From Lachnospiraceae bacterium (GTDB lineage: Bacteria; Bacillota; Clostridia; Lachnospirales; Lachnospiraceae), in contig JAJBTQ010000033.1 in the NCBI GenBank assembly GCA_020860755.1, positions 127,036 through 191,035 on the forward strand: DNA of 64,000 bases. Reading direction: 5' to 3'. Every line of letters starts with the position of its first letter. Within the stretch, counting starts at the first letter, position 1. The translations under genes were made by a program, and so were the position numbers. Under the pieces are notes generated by a model. That model worked only from the letters and a program-made list of their open reading frames with translations. It ran no database searches and was not told where the DNA came from. This document shows positions 9,425 to 17,840 of the stretch, piece after piece.

Positions 9425-10420
9425 TTAGACGCGAATTCCAAGTTTTTCCTCTGCATTTTGATAAAACAGTTTTTCACGCTCCTTCCTGCTTAAGGGAAGT
9501 TCATCATGAAATTCCATTACCTCTGTTGGATTCTCATAGGGATAGTCGGTACCAAAACAGATCCGGTCTATTCCAAGCACATTCTTGGTGCACTTAAAGG
9601 CTTCTATTGATAGGTTGCCACTTGTCGTTACCATGATGTTATGCTCAAAGTAATATCTCAGTGTATGCTTTGCACGGACGAACGGATCCAGCTCCACCTG
9701 AACACGATTATCCATTCGGGCCATAAGAAATGGGATTGCCTCTCCCAGATGTCCAAGTACCAGCCGTGTATTCGGAATCTCATCCAACATTCCGGACAAC
9801 ATGAGCTTTGTTACCGTCGTCATGGTATCCTGTGTAAAACCCAGCATAGGCGCAGCTACCATAAAACCGCAGTTTCGAGTACGTCTGTCATCCGGCACTT
9901 GTGGATGTAAGTATACATAGATTCCCAGTTCCGCAGCCTTCTGAAAGATAGGCCAATACCGCTCCTCATCCGGAGCTGTATCCCCAAAGTTTGAATGTAC
10001 ATGCCACCCGACAAAACCATAGCCTTTCACACATCTTTCCAGTTCCCGACAGGCAGCATCTGTATCGTTGACTGGAAGAACCGCACTTCCCAGATATAAT
10101 CCCGAATACTGTTTTGTCAGCTCATAAAGCGTTTCATTTGTCTTTGCACATACCTCGATACTCTTTTTTACTTCCAACTGTTCCGGTCCCGGAGAACTGC
10201 TGAGCACAGCAGTGGTGATGCCGTTTGCTTCCATTTGCTGTTTCCGTTGCTCCGCTACCTCCAGCAGTAAGGGATAGACTCTACCCGGCGGCATTTTAAT
10301 CGTCTCTGTCCAATATAAAGCATTTTCTTCCTCCGAAAAATATGGTGGTGTGGTTCTTGCTATTAATGCCTCCCTCACACAGGCATCATAAAAATGATTT
10401 TCAAGATCAATTTTTTTCAT
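9425..10420 (-). CDS. Amidohydrolase_2/ACMSD-family metal-dependent hydrolase or decarboxylase (gamma-resorcylate decarboxylase-like)
   Basis: Start MKKIDLENHFYD: ExH instead of HxH, with later HP (YVYLHPQVP), LVLGHLGEAIPFLMARMDNR and FGTDYPYE motifs. Confidence 0.85.
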   Translation of the reverse strand: MKKIDLENHFYDACVREALIARTTPPYFSEEENALYWTETIKMPPGRVYPLLLEVAEQRKQQMEANGITTAVLSSSPGPEQLEVKKSIEVCAKTNETLYELTKQYSGLYLGSAVLPVNDTDAACRELERCVKGYGFVGWHVHSNFGDTAPDEERYWPIFQKAAELGIYVYLHPQVPDDRRTRNCGFMVAAPMLGFTQDTMTTVTKLMLSGMLDEIPNTRLVLGHLGEAIPFLMARMDNRVQVELDPFVRAKHTLRYYFEHNIMVTTSGNLSIEAFKCTKNVLGIDRICFGTDYPYENPTEVMEFHDELPLSRKEREKLFYQNAEEKLGIRV

Positions 10421-10433
10421 AGCAGTATCCTTT

Positions 10434-11261
10434 CTAAAGCAAATTCTTTTCCTGTGCAAACGCATAAATCTCCGGCAACAGCTCAGACATGCGGCTCCAC
10501 TCCCACGCGTTATGGCAGGCCATAAGGCGCGTCCGTTCCAGAAGCGACACGGGGTGGTCACATTTCTCTAAAATAATCTCCCCATTAATATACTGCGCTC
10601 CCATCCAGCAGCGTACTTTAAATTCTATTCCGTCTCCATAACGGCGTATGTAATTCACCATGGTCAGGTACGGCGGATTATCCTTGTCACTTCCGTCCTC
10701 TTTTAAGATGTGCATGTTGCCGCCAAAGAACCGGACATAATCCGGATCAAGCGCCTTCGGATCCTCGATCCCAAATGTATCGAGTCCGATAGGCGGTCCT
10801 GCCTGTCTGTCCAGTCCGGCCACACCCCATCCCAGATCCTCGCAGGCGACACTTCCGATGGAAGAGTTCACATGAAAGCCGGGCAGCCAGATCATATAGT
10901 GAACCGGATTTTTGGGATACCAGGTAAACCACCAGGCGAGCATCTCCGGAGTGACCCGCGGCATCTTTATATTGACCGCGGAAAACCCGCACCCTTCCGG
11001 GCGAAGGCAGTATCCGTTCTCACACTCCAGTTCCTGTGTCGTAAAAAGTTTTTTACATTCCGCGGGCGAGATTGTCTTCGCAGAATCCACTTCATGACCC
11101 GGCAAAAGCGCCATGATATTTTCCTCAGAGGGAAGCTGGATTGGCAGATCATAAAACAACGCAAATGGAGTGGAGGCCTTTTCCTCTTCTGTCAGAGGCT
11201 TTTTTTCCATCAAGCCGTAAACACCGAAATTTTCTTCGGTGAGCAGGTCTGTATAACTCAT
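10434..11261 (-). CDS. PhlG/phloretin-hydrolase-like C-C hydrolase (DAPG hydrolase family)
   Basis: 275 aa; MPRVTPEMLAWWFTWYPKNPVHYMIWLPGFHV and C-terminal LMACHNAWEWSRM (H-x3-E). Paralog at 13170-14030. Confidence 0.75.
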   Translation of the reverse strand: MSYTDLLTEENFGVYGLMEKKPLTEEEKASTPFALFYDLPIQLPSEENIMALLPGHEVDSAKTISPAECKKLFTTQELECENGYCLRPEGCGFSAVNIKMPRVTPEMLAWWFTWYPKNPVHYMIWLPGFHVNSSIGSVACEDLGWGVAGLDRQAGPPIGLDTFGIEDPKALDPDYVRFFGGNMHILKEDGSDKDNPPYLTMVNYIRRYGDGIEFKVRCWMGAQYINGEIILEKCDHPVSLLERTRLMACHNAWEWSRMSELLPEIYAFAQEKNLL

Positions 11262-11295
11262 TTTAATTTCCTCCTATTTTTTGTATTTGGCATCA

Positions 11296-11323
11296 TACAA
11301 TCGCTATTCGGCATTAGATTGTA
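11296..11323. promoter_or_regulatory. Inverted repeat upstream of the PhlG-like gene
   Basis: TACAATC-N14-GATTGTA perfect 7-bp arms, 35-62 nt upstream of the start codon. Confidence 0.45.
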
Positions 11324-11390
11324 ATGGATATACCATTGGTACTGTATTTATTATAGTCCATCCCGTCTATTCCTGCATTCTCAGAAAAAG

Positions 11391-11422
11391 AAAAAAGCCC
11401 TCATAATTACGAGGGCTTTTTC
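11391..11422 (-). terminator. Rho-independent terminator (potentially bidirectional) at the 3' end of the PucR gene
   Basis: AAAAAAGCCCTC-ATAATTAC-GAGGGCTTTTT. Confidence 0.8.
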
Positions 11423-11438
11423 ACATATTAAGAATCTT

Positions 11439-13004
11439 TTAACCATTTTCCCGCATCTTTTCCTCAAATTCCAGAAGTCTCAGGCTCCATACCATATCAA
11501 AGCACTGTTCACTGTCGTTGGCGTCAAGTCCATACCGATCTCTGACTTTGCCGAGGTGATAGGTGACATTGCTTCGGTGCATGAACAGTTTCTCTGCCGT
11601 TCGTCCCACCTCACAATTTGCTTCCCGGTAAGCATTCAAAAAATCAATGTATTTCATATTGCGATCTTCGTCGTCCTGAATGATCTTTTTTATCGCAGGA
11701 TGGATCCATGCTTCAGCCGGAGCTGTATCAAGGCACATCAGCATCATCAGCTCACCTCTGCAGTCTTCCACCCGGATCACGTTATCATAAACCGGCTCCA
11801 TAAGGCCATTCTTATAAAGCCAATTTGTCTTATCTGTCTGGGATCGTTCATAGGGAAGTTGGGTGATTTCTTTAAAATTTTCGCTGACGATCGCGACACA
11901 ATCAAACTGTTTTAGGATCGACCGCATCATTCGAATCTTGTCTTCCCGCTCCTGATCTTCATCCTCCTCTTGCAGGTGCACCATTACATAGGGCTGTTCC
12001 TCGTAGTGGAAAAAATAGCTCTCTCGGATCACGCTTTTCATCGTAGATGACAGATACCCCAGCGGAATCCTGATGTCCTCACGAAAACAGAGGTTCATCA
12101 GTACATAATGTCTTCCTTCCGGGATATCGATATAGCGAAAACGTACGGAAATATCATCCAGTTCTGTCAATGTTCCATTTAAAACATCCGTTATAAAATA
12201 TTCATACAGATAATCCTGCTTCAGAGAGAGCGATCCGCTCATCTTTTCCAGAGACAATTGTATTTTGTCACACAAAATTTCAAAGAGACCGCTGTGTGCT
12301 CCAATTTGTTCAAATTCATAATAAATCGAAAAAACATAACCAAGAATCTCCGTGGGGGATTTCATAAGTTTTATTTTGGTATAGGTGCCGGACTTCTGAT
12401 CCTCTGCGTTTATAAGCGCCTCCCCCTCCTGTTCCAGATCTTCAAAAATATGATGGCTGGATAAATTGGAAAAAATGTCCTGGATAATATATCCCCTGTC
12501 AATAATATCGTGAAACCACGGATTGTTCTCTATTCTCTCATTGATATGACCAATCAGCTTCATGGACGGGTCATAGATAAGAATCGGTGTTTCCATCATA
12601 TCGGAAGAAAGGTTCAGGATCTGCTGCAGGGGTTCCCCCTTTGCCAGCGCAAGATCTACATTCTGTTCCCACTTAGAGAGGCTGTCAAACGCAGTACAAA
12701 ATGCATTAAAGACATATGAGATATCTTCGGCTGCAGTGGGGATCCGGCAACAATCTCCGCCCGCCCCATCTGCCTCATCCGACACAGAAATGATCCACAT
12801 TGTTTCCCTAAAAGCCGGATCACAGAAGGGGTGTTTTCCTGCAGCAAGGTAGAGATATCCCTCCTGCATCTGATCCTCGGACAGCGGCATCATACGGATG
12901 CCCTTTACTTCATCGTCCGGCGCATCCAATACAGCACCATCTCCAGCAAACTCCGGATTTTGTCTGTAAAACATATTCATCAAAGCCTGCCTTGTGATCG
13001 ACAT
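11439..13004 (-). CDS. PucR/CdaR-type transcriptional regulator
   Basis: 521 aa; C-terminal PucR HTH: LNAYREANCEVGRTAEKLFMHRSNVTYHLGKVRDRYGLD. Confidence 0.85.
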   Translation of the reverse strand: MSITRQALMNMFYRQNPEFAGDGAVLDAPDDEVKGIRMMPLSEDQMQEGYLYLAAGKHPFCDPAFRETMWIISVSDEADGAGGDCCRIPTAAEDISYVFNAFCTAFDSLSKWEQNVDLALAKGEPLQQILNLSSDMMETPILIYDPSMKLIGHINERIENNPWFHDIIDRGYIIQDIFSNLSSHHIFEDLEQEGEALINAEDQKSGTYTKIKLMKSPTEILGYVFSIYYEFEQIGAHSGLFEILCDKIQLSLEKMSGSLSLKQDYLYEYFITDVLNGTLTELDDISVRFRYIDIPEGRHYVLMNLCFREDIRIPLGYLSSTMKSVIRESYFFHYEEQPYVMVHLQEEDEDQEREDKIRMMRSILKQFDCVAIVSENFKEITQLPYERSQTDKTNWLYKNGLMEPVYDNVIRVEDCRGELMMLMCLDTAPAEAWIHPAIKKIIQDDEDRNMKYIDFLNAYREANCEVGRTAEKLFMHRSNVTYHLGKVRDRYGLDANDSEQCFDMVWSLRLLEFEEKMRENG

Positions 13005-13100
13005 GTTGCGTCCCCTTTTGCATCATTCGGAAAATATTTTTATGATTATAACATGCCTGTCTCAAAAATAAAATCTTTTGGTAGATTTATTTTTAAAATA

Positions 13101-13139
13101 TAAAAAAAGTCTTCAGACAGATTTTCTCTGTCTGAAGAC
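13101..13139 (-). terminator. Rho-independent terminator of the 13170-14030 gene
   Basis: GTCTTCAGACAG-AGAAAAT-CTGTCTGAAGAC followed by a T-run on the minus strand. Confidence 0.88.
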
Positions 13140-13169
13140 CTCTTGATAATGCTTTCTATATAGTTATTC

Positions 13170-14030
13170 TTACGCTCTTGGATCGGGCGCCTCGAGACCG
13201 TTTTCCTTCGCGAACTTATAGATTGCCGGCAAAAGCGTCGCCATACGGTTCCACTCCCAGGCATTGTGACAGGCCAGCAAGCGAACCCGCTCAAGCAGCG
13301 GTACAGGACTCTCTGTCGGATCTAAGATATACTCTCCATTCTGGTAAGCCACCCCGATCCAGGTGCGCACACGCCACTCCAGGCCGGTCCCTTTCCTGCG
13401 CACATAATTTACCATGGACAGATAGGCTTTCGGCTCAAAATTCGTAGGATCATCTTCAGGTGAAATGATCGGGGTCGCGCCTCCGAAAAAGCGAATGAAA
13501 TCCGGATCGTTCCCGGTCGGATCCGTGATCCCAAAATCTTCCATCCTATACATAAACCCGGCACCCAAAAGCGGCAGCTCAGGGCCCCAGCCAAGGTCTT
13601 CTGTCGAGGCATGTCCCCGTTCCAACATCCGCATTTCAATATGCATATCTGGCAGCCATGTCTTATAGTGAACTGTGCTGGACAGATACCAAGGGAACCA
13701 AAATTGCAGCATTTCCGGCTGCACCTCCGGCATATCGATCTTGACCGCCGAAAAGCCAAATCCCTGCGGAAGTACACAATATCCGTTTTCACACTCCAGA
13801 TAGCCGGGTGCGAACAGCTTGCCGCACTCTTCCGGCAGGATCGCAATGGAAGGATCTATCTCATTGCCAGGCATCAGCGCCTTTATCGTCTCCTCCGAGG
13901 GAAGATTGATCGGCAGATCAAAAAACTGTGAGTAAGGAGTGCTCTGCCGCTCTTCTTCCGTCAGCGTTGTACTCGGTATATTCGCGTAAGGTCCGAAATT
14001 TTCTACTGTGATCAATTCAGTGTAACTCAT
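13170..14030 (-). CDS. PhlG/phloretin-hydrolase-like C-C hydrolase, second paralog
   Basis: 286 aa; MPEVQPEMLQFWFPWYLSSTVHYKTWLPDMH, LLACHNAWEWNRM; collinear with the 10434-11261 product. Confidence 0.75.
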   Translation of the reverse strand: MSYTELITVENFGPYANIPSTTLTEEERQSTPYSQFFDLPINLPSEETIKALMPGNEIDPSIAILPEECGKLFAPGYLECENGYCVLPQGFGFSAVKIDMPEVQPEMLQFWFPWYLSSTVHYKTWLPDMHIEMRMLERGHASTEDLGWGPELPLLGAGFMYRMEDFGITDPTGNDPDFIRFFGGATPIISPEDDPTNFEPKAYLSMVNYVRRKGTGLEWRVRTWIGVAYQNGEYILDPTESPVPLLERVRLLACHNAWEWNRMATLLPAIYKFAKENGLEAPDPRA

Positions 14031-14222
14031 GCTTTTTGTCTTCTCCTTTCAATACAATTTTCGTTTGCCTCTTGCTTTATCGAATCACCTTTAAAAATAC
14101 TAAATTTTATTATATGCTATCTGCCGTTTTCTTTCATTCGCTTTCAGAGAATTTTGGAGAGGTAATTATCTGCAAATTTTCTTTTTTTGACAAACACACC
14201 CCCTGCTGCAAAAAAGAAAAAT

Positions 14223-14270
14223 AAAAAAGAACTGCTGCCCGGCGCTCATACCGGACAGCAGCTCTTTCAT
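14223..14270 (-). terminator. Rho-independent terminator downstream of the ferredoxin gene
   Basis: Minus strand GAGCTGCTGTCCGG...CCGGGCAGCAGTTCTTTTTT. Confidence 0.8.
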
Positions 14271-14309
14271 ACATACTATTTTTCTTTTAGATTTTGGTAA
14301 AGAAATGGA

Positions 14310-14498
14310 TCAAATGATCTTGATCGCAGCGACGGCGCACTCTGCTACCGCCTGTTTTGCCTCCTCTTCAAGCTCCGGGGTAATCTCGTCAACTAAGACG
14401 TCAAAGCAATGATCCTCATAGTTTCTCTTGAACAGATTCGGGAACATATCCTCACAAATCCCACATCTGATGCAGTAATCCGCAATTTCTATCTTCAT
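14310..14498 (-). CDS. Small [4Fe-4S]-type ferredoxin
   Basis: 62 aa; YCIRCGICEDMFP (CxxCxxC) plus a distal Cys (AECAVAAIKI). Confidence 0.85.
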   Translation of the reverse strand: MKIEIADYCIRCGICEDMFPNLFKRNYEDHCFDVLVDEITPELEEEAKQAVAECAVAAIKII

Positions 14499-14500
14499 AA

Positions 14501-16060
14501 TTATGCCTCTCCTTTCACATATGCAGCCGCAGACTCACCTGCAACCATTCCTGTCGACATCGATCCATATACCGTACCGCCTACGTTGATCGGCGGATCT
14601 CCCATCATGCTGGCAAGTGCAATGTCGCCGCCCGCATAAAGGCCCTCGATCGGGTAGTCATTTTTGTCGACGACATTTGCGTTCTCATCAATGGCAAGAC
14701 CGCCGAGCGTGTCGTAACCGCCGGCAAAAATGCGGAAGCAGTAAATGTGTCCGCTCTCCTCCTTAACCGGTTTGATATACTTCGGATTTGTCTTAAACTC
14801 TTCGTCGTATCCTGTCTCAGCAGCTTTGTTATATTTTTCCAGAGTCTTCTTGAGGCCGTCCTCGTCGATGCCCATGTATTCGCAGACTTCGTGGATCGTG
14901 TCAAAGTGGCACATATGCTTATTGCCCTTCGCGATCGCCTCGTCCATCTGTCCGCGGATATTTTCGATCGTAACACCGCGGAAGATAAAGTACACATAAT
15001 CGTCTTCCACATGATCACTCATCCCCTGTGCCGTGTCCTCATCGAAGATCATGTAGCAGCACATATTCGGGCAGTTTAATGCGAGAGAGCTCGAAATAGA
15101 CGAATGGTTGCTGGCCATTTCCTCATTGATAAAGCGCCGTCCCAGCTCATTGACGCGCAGATACGGCTGCTCTGTAATTACCTTGATCTGATTGGCCGGG
15201 ATCCAGCGGATATTGGGGCCGAGTCCAACGCCGGGATTCGGCACCTGCGGATCGCCGCCTAAGCCAAAACCGGTCTTTTTCCCGCCTATCTCCCAGACCG
15301 CCTTATGTCCGTCTCCGTCCTGACAGCTGTCTAAGAACGTGATGATTACCTGTCCGCCATCTTTGTAGCAATCTTCAAATTTTGTGTTGACAACGCCTTC
15401 CTCTTTCATCATCTCGAGATTACCGCTGAAGCCGCCGGAAGCAACGATCAGGGCCTTGCAGGAAATGTCGATCTCTTCTCCGTCCTTATCGTAAGCGATG
15501 GCTCCGGTCACCTTTCCGCTGTTGTCATCACGGATGATCTTCTTGATCGGTGTCGAGAAATAAAACTCTACTCCCTGCTTTTTCAGCATATTGTAGAGTC
15601 TAAGCATTGCCAGCGAAAAAGCGTGACCTGCCTGCCCGCGGCCGTTTAAGAAATAGATATCCCCGACATCCAGCCCGTTGGCATGTCCCATTGTGTAACC
15701 GCGCTGATTGCCGTAATCAGACGGCTCACGGTTGACGACCATCGGTGCTTCAATTTTCAGCTGGTTGAGGAACAGATCCGGGAATTCCGCAGTCTCCTTG
15801 ATTGCCTTGCTGACCAGCCCCAGATTAGCGGAATAGTTCGAATGGCGAGCCAACACGTCAAACGCGCTCTTCTGCGCTTCCGGAGTGTCCGGTGTGGAAC
15901 AAAAGCACATGGGGCAGTTGGAGACTGCTCCGCCTTGCGCCGGATATTTTTCAAATATCGCCACGTTTGTCACACCGGCGTTTACCAACTTGTATGCCGC
16001 GCCCATTCCGGCAACACCGCTGCCCATGATCGCGACATCTACGCTTACTTCTTTACTCAT
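14501..16060 (-). CDS. FAD_binding_2-family flavoprotein (fumarate reductase/3-ketosteroid dehydrogenase-like), soluble
   Basis: MSKEVSVDVAIMGSGVAGMGAAYKLVNAGVTNVAIFEK start at 16060; YDTLGGLAIDENANVVD...IEGLYAGGDIA; no signal peptide or cytochrome domain evident. Confidence 0.88.
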   Translation of the reverse strand: MSKEVSVDVAIMGSGVAGMGAAYKLVNAGVTNVAIFEKYPAQGGAVSNCPMCFCSTPDTPEAQKSAFDVLARHSNYSANLGLVSKAIKETAEFPDLFLNQLKIEAPMVVNREPSDYGNQRGYTMGHANGLDVGDIYFLNGRGQAGHAFSLAMLRLYNMLKKQGVEFYFSTPIKKIIRDDNSGKVTGAIAYDKDGEEIDISCKALIVASGGFSGNLEMMKEEGVVNTKFEDCYKDGGQVIITFLDSCQDGDGHKAVWEIGGKKTGFGLGGDPQVPNPGVGLGPNIRWIPANQIKVITEQPYLRVNELGRRFINEEMASNHSSISSSLALNCPNMCCYMIFDEDTAQGMSDHVEDDYVYFIFRGVTIENIRGQMDEAIAKGNKHMCHFDTIHEVCEYMGIDEDGLKKTLEKYNKAAETGYDEEFKTNPKYIKPVKEESGHIYCFRIFAGGYDTLGGLAIDENANVVDKNDYPIEGLYAGGDIALASMMGDPPINVGGTVYGSMSTGMVAGESAAAYVKGEA

Positions 16061-16160
16061 AAAACCTTTTCTCCTTTCGTTTTTCACCTGAATCAGGTTA
16101 TACTTCCAACCTTTGAGAAAGAGCATACCAAAAATGAGGGAAAGTAACAGTGGCGAAACG

Positions 16161-16205
16161 GTGCAAAATACACAATTTTTCCTTGCGGAAAAGTGCACTT
16201 TGCAC
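16161..16205. promoter_or_regulatory. Two operator-like palindromes in the 5' region of the FAD flavoprotein gene
   Basis: GTGCA-AAA-TACAC (16161-16173) and GTGCA-CTT-TGCAC (16193-16205), centres 32 bp apart. Confidence 0.45.
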
Positions 16206-16268
16206 ACCACGCGGGAAAGACAAGGTAATCGCAGTGATTAAAAGGAATTTAAGAATAGAATAATCGTG

Positions 16269-17810
16269 TTACCGGGGATCTGAATAGAGATCGATCATGG
16301 CACAAAGCGCCAGCTTCTGCTTTACTTCCGGATCCGAGAGACTGATATGCCAGCGCTCCTCCGCAGTCTGAACAGCCTTCCGCACGCTGTTGCGGTGCAG
16401 AAACAGCTGTTCCGCCGCGTGGGTGGCATTACAGTCACAGGTGAGATAGGTCTGTAAGATCCCGCAGAAATTAGTGCCATGCTCCGCATCGTATTCTTTC
16501 ATGCGGATATAGAACTCCGGATACAGACAGGAGATCGGCATTTCTTTTTCCAGAGCGGAAAACAGATGATGAAAAAAGATATTTTTATAGAGACAGTATC
16601 GGTCTTCGTTTTCCAAAAACCGCTGCGCCGCTTTTGCCTGAAGAAACGCATAGGACAGCCCGGTGATGTCGAAAAAGACATTGCTGATCCCAACGGAAAA
16701 ATCATAGTTCTCAAGGACATGGTTTATATGTTCCATCTCCCACTGACTGAGCGCCTCATCCAGCTCTCCCTCCGGCCGAAGGATCTTTAAAAGACATAGC
16801 TGCCCGTTGTAGATAAACGGCATGATATCGTGCATGTCTCTGGCAAGAGATCTCGCGACAAACGGCATCGGCACGTTTTCCTGCCCGCGAAATGTCAAAA
16901 CGCAGAGTGCGAACCGCCCCTTTAAGGTCAGCCCTTCCATATTTTGCAGCTGCTCCTCCACCTGCTCGTTAGAGACAGCGTCGGGAGTCATCAGATTCAT
17001 CAGGAAGGTCTCATACATTCTCTGACCGTAGCGGGAAGTCTCATAGTCCCGCTTCAGACAAAAGCTGATGTTCTCGGCAAACAGGCGAAGCAGATCCAGG
17101 TAGCCCTGTTCCGGTTTTTCGTCCCCGTGAAGCACACTGGCATAGCCGAGCAGAACCTGATCGCTGTAAAAATTCAGATAAATATCTGTCTGATCCTTGC
17201 CTCTGACTCCGGTCAGGACAAGGGGAGAATCCTTTTCCAATCGATCCAGGATCTTTCTTTCCCGGATCCTTGCCATCATATCGACATCCGTATAGCCTTT
17301 TTGGACCGTGCGCTCATAATCGCTGTACTCCCCTTCCACTTCTTTTGTAAATGCCAGGACATTGAATGTCGCGTCAAATATGAGCACCGGATACTTTAAG
17401 AGTTCTTTGCTGATATCCAGAAGATCCTGCACGCTTCTCCCTTCCAGCGCCAGGATATGCATCTTCTTATCCCACTCCTGAAGCTGGCTGAAAATATCCA
17501 CGATCCGATTCACCAAAAAAAGAACGTCATAGCACTCATCCACCAGGATCAATGTACATGGCAGTGCTTTCAGTTCCTTTTCAGGGATATCGATATCTTT
17601 TACCGCAAGAAAAACGAGCTCATCGGTGAGCAGCTCCCTGTTTTCCAGCAATTCTTTCAGGCTGGCGATATACAGGCACTGCGCCGTGAGCTCCATATCT
17701 GCAAAAAACGCTTTGACCCCCATAAACGAATCTTGTTCCTTATGTCTGCAAAGAACTTCCGGATGCAGGGATCGGATAAAATAAAGTAAAATGTCAAGCG
17801 TCAGTCTCAT
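16269..17810 (-). CDS. PucR/CdaR-type transcriptional regulator
   Basis: 513 aa; C-terminal LQTYLTCDCNATHAAEQLFLHRNSVRKAVQTAEERWHISLSDPEVKQKLALC. Confidence 0.85.
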   Translation of the reverse strand: MRLTLDILLYFIRSLHPEVLCRHKEQDSFMGVKAFFADMELTAQCLYIASLKELLENRELLTDELVFLAVKDIDIPEKELKALPCTLILVDECYDVLFLVNRIVDIFSQLQEWDKKMHILALEGRSVQDLLDISKELLKYPVLIFDATFNVLAFTKEVEGEYSDYERTVQKGYTDVDMMARIRERKILDRLEKDSPLVLTGVRGKDQTDIYLNFYSDQVLLGYASVLHGDEKPEQGYLDLLRLFAENISFCLKRDYETSRYGQRMYETFLMNLMTPDAVSNEQVEEQLQNMEGLTLKGRFALCVLTFRGQENVPMPFVARSLARDMHDIMPFIYNGQLCLLKILRPEGELDEALSQWEMEHINHVLENYDFSVGISNVFFDITGLSYAFLQAKAAQRFLENEDRYCLYKNIFFHHLFSALEKEMPISCLYPEFYIRMKEYDAEHGTNFCGILQTYLTCDCNATHAAEQLFLHRNSVRKAVQTAEERWHISLSDPEVKQKLALCAMIDLYSDPR

Positions 17811-17840
17811 ATTGTCCCGCTTCTTTCACAAACTGTCTGT

